From: Amyloporia xantha
Lineage: Eukaryota; Basidiomycota; Agaricomycetes; Polyporales; Adustoporiaceae
Assembly (NCBI GenBank): GCA_036971615.1
Contig: JAYKKR010000003.1
Span: forward strand, 248,001-312,000
Reading direction: 5' to 3'
DNA length: 64,000 nt
Below, in pieces: positions 53,741 to 62,540 of this stretch. Each line of letters starts with the position of its first letter. Position 1 is the first letter of the stretch. The notes beneath the pieces are model-generated. The model searched no databases and was not told the DNA's origin. It was given only the letters and a program-made list of their open reading frames with translations. A program made the translations under genes and the position numbers.

Positions 53741-56700
53741 CTACTGAGTATCGGGCGTTCGCCCAGTCGTCGAAGTGGACGCCTGGCTGTCACTGTTGGC
53801 CTGCGACCCCGACGTGAGACGAGACTGTGAGGTGCTGAAGCTGCCGAAAAGACGCGGCGGGACAAAGGCTCGCTCCCTGGTCAGAACTTGCAGCTGCTGG
53901 CGCATCCCCTCCATCTGGCCAGCGTACCCATCGATCTGTGCGGAAATGGCGTTGAGTGCAGTCTCCACAGTCGAGTTGTCCAGCCTCTGTTGGATCCTCC
54001 TCGTCTCTTCGCGGATGTCCTTGACCGACTGATGGAGCTCCGCAGGCTCGATCGCGATGATACTCGCGGCGAGCTTCTGGATGCGTTGATCCAGCGACTC
54101 GACGACTTTGCCGACCTCCGCATTGTTTTCGCCCACATTCGTCAGTGTCGCGTCCATTCCGTCTTGACGTTCTTCCACTTGCTTGATCCGCGACTGTAGC
54201 TCACGCCCAGTGAGCTCCACAGCGGACATGCGCTCCGTCACCTTGCACAGCTCCGCGTCCGTCGAAGCCATCACTTCGTGGATGTGCTTATCAAACACGG
54301 TCTGGAGATTCACAGACGCGTCGATCACAGAGCCGCGGAACTCTTCCCTCGAGACCATGTCGATGGCCTGGCGCTCGTTGATATCCTCCAGCACCGCGAC
54401 CTTGCGCTCGAGGGCCTTAACTAGCTCCTGGAGCTTGGTGGCCTCCAGAAGGTCTTGATTCGACGGAGCTCCTTTCTGGCTTTCCTCGGCCTCGCTCGCA
54501 TTCCTGCCGTCATTGGAGTCGTCGATCAGTTGGTCGGCTTCCTGCTCGACCTCTTGCATGTGATCGGGCTCTTCATTCGCGACCTGCGGAACTCGCGACC
54601 CATCTTCCGCCGGGGGTGTGGAGGTTGCGTGTCGAGGCGTCGCGACAGTGAGCGGGGACGACACGTCGCGAGAAGGCTCGCGTCTTGGTTTCGACGCACA
54701 CGCCTCTGGAGCTGACTCGCCCAATTTCTTGGCTTCAGCAATGGCGGCGTTCTTGTATTCCTGCCAAAGCTCCTCTTTGTCGCGAACGAAAACGTAGCGG
54801 GGCGGATGGGCTGCGAGCTGAGCAGCGAGCTCGGCTTGCTGCTGTTCTTCTCGCAGTTTCGCTTGACTGGGCCTCGCGACAGCGATGGGTGCGATTTCCT
54901 CCCCGTTAACATCGACGGGAGGTGACGTGCGCTCCAAGCGCGGATTACGCTTCGCCCTCTTCTTTTTGGGCGGGGCACTCGCCTCTGTTGCGCGACCCGC
55001 TGCCGCTGCCTTGTCATTCTTGTAGTCCTCGAATGATTGGCCTCCAGGGAGGACGAGCGCGCCCTCATCGTTCTGATGCAAGAACCCCAGCTCGCGGACG
55101 AACACGCACTCGGTCGGGGGCGCGACCTTGTTCCTCATGCATTCGTCCACGTAATCGTGGAACTTTGTCGCGGCCTCCGTGACGTACTTGTGTCCGGTTA
55201 TCGTCTTGCCGGCGGGTGTACGAGGCGTCAGCGAGCACTTGAGTTTGAGTCGAGCGCAGCCAGCTGCTTCTGTACGGTTGATGCACCAACTAGCGGATAA
55301 GCCCCCAGACCCGTTATGCACCAGGCAGGCTATCTGCCTGCACCCTGGTGCATCATTTGCAGGGTCTTCGCCGGACCCTCCGGGGCCTCCTAGCCTTCGC
55401 CGTAGGGCCCCCGGCATCGCGGCATCTTGCCTAATGTGGCAGGTATCTGTTCCGTGACTTGGCATTATATAACAGAATGGGTATTTTCGGGCATTTATGC
55501 TCAATTAAAACATCAAATTCCACAAAAATATATAATTTATTCCAGTAGCTACAGGGGTACCCAATCACAGACATCTATATACATATGAAAGGTGTACCAG
55601 GCTCGGGAGGGGCACGTGCGGTCGGGGCGGGGCGGTCGGGTGGCACCGCGCGGGCGGTAGGGTGGGCATGTACGAGCCGCGGAGCAGGACATACGAGCCG
55701 CGGGAGCAGCTGGATATACGAGCGGCAGGGGTAGACGAGCAGTGTGGGTGGGAAATACGAGTGGATGCACGAACGGCGCGGCGGGGGCAGACGAGCGGCG
55801 GCGGTAGGACGTGCGAGCGGCAGGGGTGTGTATGTCTTGCCAGGGACGTGCGAGCGGTGGGGCAGGAAATTCGAGCAGTGGGGACATACGAGCCGCCGGG
55901 ACGTACGAGTGGCAGCGGTGGGTCGTACCAGCGACGTGCGAGTGGCGGGGCAGAAAATGCGAGCGGCGGGGACGTACGAGCGGCAGGCGTGCGAGCGGCA
56001 GGAATGGGACGTACAAGCGGTGGGTCAGACGTACGAGCGACAGGTCGGAATGTACGAGCGGCGGGTCTGAATGTACGAGCGCGTGGCGGGACGTATGAGC
56101 GGCGTGGTGGGGGTAGACGAGCAGGGCGGCAGGAGCAGACCAACAGCGGGGGTGGAACGTAGGAGCTGCGGAGAGGGAGCGTCGATCGTTGAGCCGGGAG
56201 CGTCGAGCGTCGAGCGGGGAGCATTGATCGTCCAGCGTCGAGCGGGGGGCGTCCAGCGTCCAGCGTCGAGTGGGAAACGGCGTCGAGCGGGGAGCAGGGA
56301 GCCGGGAGCGGTGAGCGTCGAGTGGAGAGAGCAGGTAGTGGGGGGACCGGGCGCGAGGAGCTTAGCAGCCTCGACGCGCAGAACTGCGTCGAGGGCGTGG
56401 TGTGGTCGTGTCAGTCGGGTCGCTTATAGCGCCGTCAGGCTGGGTAACAAACAGACGATCAGCGGATGAGAAACATAAAAAAAGAAGAGACTTACTTTAC
56501 GACGCTGCTCGCAGGCAGCAGCGGGACGTCGTCGACGTCGAGGACGACGTCGAGGAGACAACCGCTGACGCGTCGCAGTTGGCGCACAACGCGGAAACTG
56601 CCGAAATGCCCGATTTGGACATGTGGCTGAAGTCGTGCTCGCGCTGCTCAGCAAGTACGACGGTTCTGAGCGGGTATCTTCAGTGTATAACATGTAGAGA

Positions 56701-59700
56701 GTAATGAAAATGTATGTGATAGTATAGAAGTTAGTTATCTAGACAGTCCTCAAATTCCTCAGAGAGATATAAACAAAACACACCTATTTGGGTTCCAGAA
56801 TAGTCGAAATTCAGCATATTCTGGTAATATCAGGAACAATAGTCTATGCAATGGTAGAATAAAGGATACTATGTAAAATAGAGCATATAAGAGCAGAATT
56901 AGTTTAGCTGTGGTGTTGATAGGTGAGTGTTTATGGCCGTGATGTTCGAAACAGCCGTATAGGTAGGCTAGCGAATGTTTCGAGCATCGAGTTGCGCCTG
57001 GCTGAGCGCGCCACCTGATTGGCTGCGCTATGCCTCGGCCGACTCGGGACTCTTCCTCACCTCGCAGATCTCGTCCTGTACCTTTCATTCTTGGTAAGCA
57101 AATCCTAATAGTATTCTACTGTGCTAATGTAAATTATGGCGTGGATTGGGGCACTATTGAGAACACAGTAATGTTCTCAATAGTGCCTCAGACGAATGTA
57201 AGATGCTAAGACGCCTTCCTCTTTGGGTAAGTCCGGCACGTGCCGGACTGCCAAAGGTGCCGCGTCACCTTTGGTAGCTGCTCGACGTCGTCGTCGTCGT
57301 CGATGACGTCCCGCTGCTGCCTGTGAGCAGCGTCATAAAGTAAGTATTTTATTCTTCTCTGTTTTTCTTTCACTGACCAAATGTTTCTTACCCAGGTTAA
57401 TGGCGCCGCTAGAAGCAAACCGGCCGACATCCTCGACGCAGTCGAGGCTGCCCAGTCCCTCGCGCCACTCTCCTCAACGCTCCCCATCCCCCGCTCGACG
57501 CTCCTCCCTCGACGCTCTCCCCTCGACGCTCCCGGTTCAACGCCGCTGCCCACTCGGCACTCTACGCTCCTCACAGGACACTCCCTACTCGACGCTGGAC
57601 GCTCCCGGCTCGACACTCGGCGATCGACAGCTCCCGGCTCGACGCTCCCGGCTGCCCGCTCGACGCTCCCCTCTCGACGCTCGACAGTCCCCGTTGCTCG
57701 ACTCCCCCTGCCCGCCTATCCTCCCTCGCCCTGCCCCAGCGCGCTCGCTCGTCCATCCTCGCCCCGCCCACCTGTTCTCCCTCGCCCTGCGCCCGCGCGC
57801 TCGCTCGTCCATCCTCGCCCCGCCCACCCGTCCTCGTTCGCCGCTCGCCCCGCCCGTGCGCGCTCGTCTCGACGATCGACGCTCCCCATTCGACGATTGC
57901 CGCTCCCCCCTCGACGCTACTCAAAGCTCCAGCTTGAGGCCGCTCCCCACTCCCCGCTCAACGCTCCCTGCTCCCCGTTCCTCGACGCTCGACGCTCCCG
58001 CTCAACTCCCCTCTCTACTCGACGCTCCCCCCTGTCCCCACCCCACCGCTTGTTCGACCCCATCCCGCCGCTCGTATGTTCGACCCGCCGCTCGTACGAC
58101 CCAGCCCTGCCGCTCGTATGACCCAGCCCCGCCGCTCGTACGACCCAGCCCCGTCGCTCGTACGTCCGACCCGCCACTCGTACGACCCCACCCCGCCACT
58201 CGTCTGTCTCCGCCCCGCCACTCGTCTGTCTCCGCCCCGCCGCTTGTACGACCCCGCCCCGCCGATCGCCGTAATTTCGCCCTGCCTCAGTTCGGTCCTC
58301 ACCGTACTCACATATGCTCTGCCTGCCGAACATTTGCTTGGCCCCGCCGTACGTACGCACACGCCGCCCTGCTGTATTATTTGCTTTAGCTAGTGAAATA
58401 AATATACATTTCATGAATGTTTATGAATTTCTGTGAATTTATTGATACCAAAATGATCATATATACTCAAAAAATACATTTTGCCATGCAATAAATAACA
58501 CAGGACCCTCGGAATACATGCTTACCAAATGTAGTAACTAGCCGTGGTGCCGAGGGGGCCCTACGGCGAAGGCTAGGAGGCCCCGGAGGGTCCGGCGAAG
58601 CCCCTGGAAATGATGCACCAGAGTGCAGGCAGATAGCCTGCCTGGTGCATAACGGGTCTGGGGGCTTATCCGCTGTTTGGTGCACCAGGTATACATAAGT
58701 TGGTGGCGCAGCGCATGCACCGCCCGAAGTACGCAGGCGAGACTTCGCATATCGTCTTGTTAGCGATACACTGACCGCAGGGCACCACCTGTGGAATACA
58801 AATGTGAGTGTAGAACTGATCCAAGGAGGCTCGCACTTACTGAGGCTTTGGCGCACGCGGTCGCGGCTGCGATTTTCGCGGCTTCGAGTTCCGCCTTTGT
58901 GCTGACCTCCTTCTCTTTCTCCTTGTCGGCTCCCGCTTTCGCTCGTGTCGTCCTGCGCGTGCTAGTCTTGCCTGGGGCCTTCTTCTCACCCCGTCGCGAC
59001 TGGGCTCCCTCATCCTCGTTCTCACCATCTTCACCCTCGTCGTCCTCATCCTCGTCGTCCTCATCCTCGTTTTCGTCATCCACACCCTCCTCATTGTTCG
59101 CTTCCGGCTCCTCCATGTCATCTCGCATCCGCTTCTTCCCTCCCGTGGCTGCCTTTGTCCCTCCCGATGCCCCCGTCCTGCTTGGTGCCATGACGTAGAC
59201 CTTGCGCGTTGGGGCCTTAACTCTCCATTCGTCGCCTGAGTTGTTCACCGCCTTCGCTGTCGAGGATGGCTTCGCTGGGGGCTGCACTTTGGAGCGCAAA
59301 GCGCGCTTTGGCGGACCTATACGCAGCGGCGTCAATGGGCTTGCCGCGGAGGGTGGCGCTGCGACAGTGGGTTGACGCAAACGGGATTGGCTGGAGGCGT
59401 CGGCTTGACGAGAGGGCTTGACGGATTTGGCGGGAGCGGCTTCCCTGTCGCGCTCCACAGACGACTTGCGCTTCGTCCCTGCGCGTTTGGATGTAGACGG
59501 TTCAGGCGTCGGGACCCGTCGCGTCGTTTTACCTGCAGCGGCAGCAGGAGCCACTTGTGCTGGAAATACAAAGGTCAGTCAGTGTGCTCGACAAGTCGGA
59601 ACGCAGTACTCACCTGTCGCGGCCCACCACTGCTCCTCACCCAGTCCAACCTGTGCAGGTGGTGCGGGCACCACATGGACCTTGCGTCTGTACGCGTCGA

Positions 59701-60035
59701 TTTGAGGATCGTCCGCCCTGATGCGGCGCAGATCGGGGTGGTTCGGCGACTCTGCGTACTCCCGCGCGGCGCTGAACAGCAAGGCGGGTACGCAAAGTGA
59801 TGCCCGCACCATCTGGGGCGCGTCGCGAAATACATGCCAGCCCTTTTTCTAGTAACAGAGAATGGGTCAACCATTAAGCAAGGAGATACACAGGCTCACT
59901 CACAAACTCTGCATAGAACGCCTTCTCAAACACGACATACCCCTCTGTGCCAGGGGACGGCGCGCAAGAAAGCGCGGCGGCCATGCGCGCGGTCGCGATG
60001 TAGATTTGGTTCTGGGTGGAGGCGGCGTCAGACAT
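53741..60035 (-). CDS. Zn2Cys6-type cluster and coiled-coil protein of element B, split by C2
   Basis: ATG 60,035 (MSDAASTQNQIYIATARM). Exon 2 gives GWHVFRDAPQMVRASL...EEQWWA, exon 3 a Lys/Arg/Ser linker and acidic EDEDDEDEDDEGED. The next exon holds the cluster C-x2-C-x6-C-x9-C-x2-C-x6-C (PCGQC, TIC, GRCMRC, KLKCS), a Zn2Cys6-type pattern. Transposon C2 (55,261-58,705) cuts between CMRC and ARLKLKC, inside the zinc cluster. Downstream follow a basic nuclear-localisation-like KKKRAKRNPR and a 200-residue coiled coil (KALERKVAVLEDI, SLDQRIQKLAASI), ending GRTPDTQ. Same architecture as 23,510-26,367. The C2 insertion almost certainly abolishes DNA binding of this copy. Confidence 0.75.
55261..58705. 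mobile_element. non-autonomous transposon C2
   Basis: Left end CAGCTGCTTCTGTA, right end complement CACCAACTTATGTATACC, 7-bp duplication GCGCAGC (55,254-55,260 and 58,706-58,712). Subterminal inverted repeats of about 200 bp match C1. Left interior: GTACGAGCGGC words; right interior: CTCGACGCTCCC and CCGCTCGTACG words, inverted. A short frame (DVVDVEDDVEETTADASQLAH...MPDLDMWL) near 56,470-56,700 recurs inverted and decayed at 57,206-57,360. No transposase is recognised. Confidence 0.85.
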
Positions 60036-60288
60036 GATCTGTGGAAGGAGCAAGTTTGTACTAAGAGCAAGAGGAAAGAAAGGGTGGTGGAGGAGGAGGA
60101 AGAAAGGACTTGGATGCGCGCGACCTTCAAGTGCTGGACGGGTTGCTAGTTATGTCAGCAACGGGTCATCTTCTTGTCACGTGCACGTGGTGAAGTCGAA
60201 TCGAGCGCGACCTCCTTGACGTACCTGCGTTGTTGTGAACATTCTCGAGTACACATCCCTCCGTCCACGAACATCAATAGCGCGAGCC
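60036..60288. promoter_or_regulatory. divergent promoter between Zn2Cys6 and terminal genes of B
   Basis: 253 bp. CATCTTCTTGTCACGTGCACGTGGTG (E-box-like CACGTG twice) lies near 60,165-60,190. The same region in B-prime is the landing site of transposon T. Confidence 0.55.
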
Positions 60289-61523
60289 ATGGATTCAGAC
60301 GCGGAAAATTGTAAGTCGTCCATTCAGCGCCGATAACATCACTACTAACCTACCACACCAAGTTCAAGTTGATCGCGAGCGGTCGCCGGTCCTCCTCGAT
60401 GCGCTGATGTCGGAACCCGATGACTTCGAACATCACGACGGTGAGTGCAGTGATCACGAAGTTTCATCTATGAAGCTCATGAAGTCGCGAACAAATTGAC
60501 TTGCCGCTCGAAGGCCACGACGTGGAGCGGGCGCGGACTCCAGTTGACCTCGATTTATTTGAGTTGGAAACAGGTATGTTCCTATCTTCTTGAAACACTT
60601 CCACATCAGCAATATATTAAAATCTGCATTAAGAGCCTCTCCTCGAAGGCCACGAATTGGAGCGGGCGCGGACTCCAATTGACCTCGATTTATTTGAGTT
60701 GGAAACTGGTATGTTCCCATCTTCTTGTAACACTTCAACATCAGCAAGATTTGAAAATCTGCATTAAGAGTCTCGCCGTGGACGGAGCCCAATAGATCTC
60801 GGCCTCATCAACTCAGACGAAGACATCACCGTGTCTCGCGACCGATCTCCAATTGACCTCACAGCATTGGGAGAGGACAGCGACAATGACCACGGTCAAG
60901 GTGAGTGTACTCCAATCAACGTGATCTGTGGCGGACTAATCATGCGAAACATAACCGCGTGTTTCTATCGACATCAAATTTCTGATCCGGGTCGAGCCAG
61001 GAGATCAAATTCAGTTCTCCACTAGCAGCAAGGATAAAGGCAGGGACAGGGGAAATGACAATAACTCTAGCGAACGCAGCATTATTGACATCTCCTCTGA
61101 GGATGACTTCCCAATAGACCCCGCGATCAAGTACATGGCTGCAGGGCCTGCGCGCAACTTAGACGCGGTCGCGACTGCAGGTGTGATGGCGCCTCTTCCG
61201 CCTCCTTCTCATCATTCCCGACTTGCCTACATTAAGGAAAAAGTTACCCTTGGTACGTAAGAATCATCATATTCTGGACTGGTTCTGATTCCTTCATAGG
61301 GTTTCCTTCTGTGAGGGAGGCCACATTTCTCCGCGACGAGCGCCGCCACGCGCGCGAGCAGCTTATCGCGGTGAACCGCGACATCGAAGCGCTGACCGAT
61401 ATGCTTGTCTTGCAGCAGGCAATCCAGGGGGAAGTTCGCAAGAGAACCATAGGAGGGAGGATGAGAGAGATGGAGCGAATGTTGTGGGAGAAGGAGATTG
61501 GCTCTGGCGATGAAGACAAGTAG
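60289..61523 (+). CDS. terminal accessory protein of element B (tandem duplicated LDL exons)
   Basis: ATG 60,289 (MDSDAEN), an intron, then VDRERSPVLLDALMSEPDD. Two nearly identical exon-intron units follow (exons at about 60,514-60,574 and 60,650-60,709), each encoding GHxxERARTPxDLDLFELE. The next exon repeats the theme (SRDRSPIDLTALGEDS), and another has RSIIDISSEDDFPID. The last exon (from 61,304) is a helix (LRDERRHAREQLIAVNRDI) ending GSGDEDK. The acidic-hydrophobic motif after R-S/T-P occurs at least five times. It is positionally equivalent to 22,119-23,279 of A and to the gene at the left window edge. No known domain. The repeats look like docking or SUMO-interaction-like motifs, but that is a guess. 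Confidence 0.7.
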
Positions 61524-61679
61524 CACGGCCCTTCACAGTAGCGTAACGACATGCATCGTTAAAAGTCATTAGTTCTCGCTGGTAATGCGAATACAATTTT
61601 AAAATTGGCACGGGCCTAGATCAGAGTAAATGACCATGAACACCACTGGCAGCGGGCATACCATAAACCGCAAGTTTAG
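61524..61679. other. 3' spacer after B's terminal gene
   Basis: AT-richer stretch, likely the 3' end of the terminal-gene transcript. No further features seen. Confidence 0.35.
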
Positions 61680-62533
61680 TGTGTGTCGCGTCCGCGACAA
61701 AGTGGAGAGAATTCGCTGAAAGTGATACCTGCTAGAGGTGAGTTGTACAAGTACACGCCCGGAGAGAGTAGAGAGCTTCATAATTATTTGTCACTACAGA
61801 GACCCCTTAATCAGTTAGGGAATGCGAACGTACATATCAACGGAGCCTACTGCAAAAAGGTTGCAGCGCCCGAGCCTTGAGTAGGAACCGCGACGCGAGA
61901 TCGTCCCTCTGAGGTAGTCGCGGCCGGTCCTACATGTCAGGACAAAAGCTTGGGAGCGGTTGCGGCTACAGAAAAGAAAACTCAGAAGAATAATCTCGAC
62001 CGAGCCTACTGCCAGAATGTCGAATAGGGCATCGGCCGAGCCTTGACTGGAAACCGCGACGCGAGATCGTCCCTCTGAGGTACTCGCGGCCGGTCCTAAA
62101 TGTCAGGACACAGGCTTGGGAGCGGTCGCGGCTACGGAGGAGGAAACTCAGAGGAACAATACCGACCGAGCCTACTGCCAGAATGTCAAATAGGGCATCG
62201 GCCGAGCCTTGAGTAGGAATCGCGACGCGAGATCGTCCCATTGAGTTCCTCGCGGCCGGTCCTGCACGCGAAGGAATCAGTTTAGGAGCGGCCGCGCCTA
62301 CACTATATACACTATAAAGACGGACATGGTCGCGATGTCGGCCGGGGCTAGATCCAGGTGATGGAATGACGCATCGGCCGGGCCATACTTCAGGTGATCA
62401 CAACACACGGCGGCCGGGCCAGTCTCATAGGCCACTGCTAGGGCGTCGGGCGACGTCCGGCGCCCCATGCCTTAGGGGACAATGTCAGGCATATATATCC
62501 TAGGAGTCAGGGGTACAGTGACTGAAAGGTGTG
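61680..62533. repeat. right terminal region of element B with about 155-bp tandem units
   Basis: Three units between about 61,850 and 62,290 share GAGCCTACTGC, CGCGACGCGAGATCGTCCC, CGCGGCCGGTCCTA and GGGCATCGGCCGAGCC. They are followed by the terminal stretch GGCGCCCCATGCCTTAGGGG that pairs with the left end at about 37,920-37,955. The array differs completely from the left array, so only the outermost part is a true inverted repeat. Confidence 0.8.
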
Positions 62534-62540
62534 GTGCGCT
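62534..62540. other. right target-site duplication of element B (GTGCGCT)
   Basis: Pairs with 37,868-37,874 and lies within the codons of A's transposase. Confidence 0.9.

Larger units (their letters stand above)
37875..62533 (+). mobile_element. complete giant KDZ-TET element B (24.7 kb)
   Basis: Left end GAGCCCATTCAGTCA, right end TGACTGAAAGGTGTG, 7-bp duplication GTGCGCT. Inside the ends, about 60 bp of inverted repeat (CTGACTCCTAGGATATATATG, GACATTGTCCCCTAAGGCAT) is conserved. Gene order: duplicated small gene (-, -), KDZ transposase (+), TET/JBP-type enzyme (-), HMG-box-like protein (+), Zn2Cys6 protein (-), terminal protein (+). Insertions D and C2 interrupt two genes; without them B is about 19 kb. 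The word CGCGAC/GTCGCG is dense in all parts of B proper and absent, as far as I can see, from D and C2. The transposase has a probable one-base frameshift. Confidence 0.9.

Noticed and set aside
55565..56224. 219-residue minus frame in C2 with repeated ARTS/PPLV peptides
   Set aside because: Word-array translation; the inverted arm gives similar nonsense on the other strand.
59575..59874. Alternative minus frames over the second exon of the B Zn2Cys6 gene
   Set aside because: Only the frame giving KKGWHVFRDAPQM matches B-prime exon phase and the A homologue; the others are shadows.
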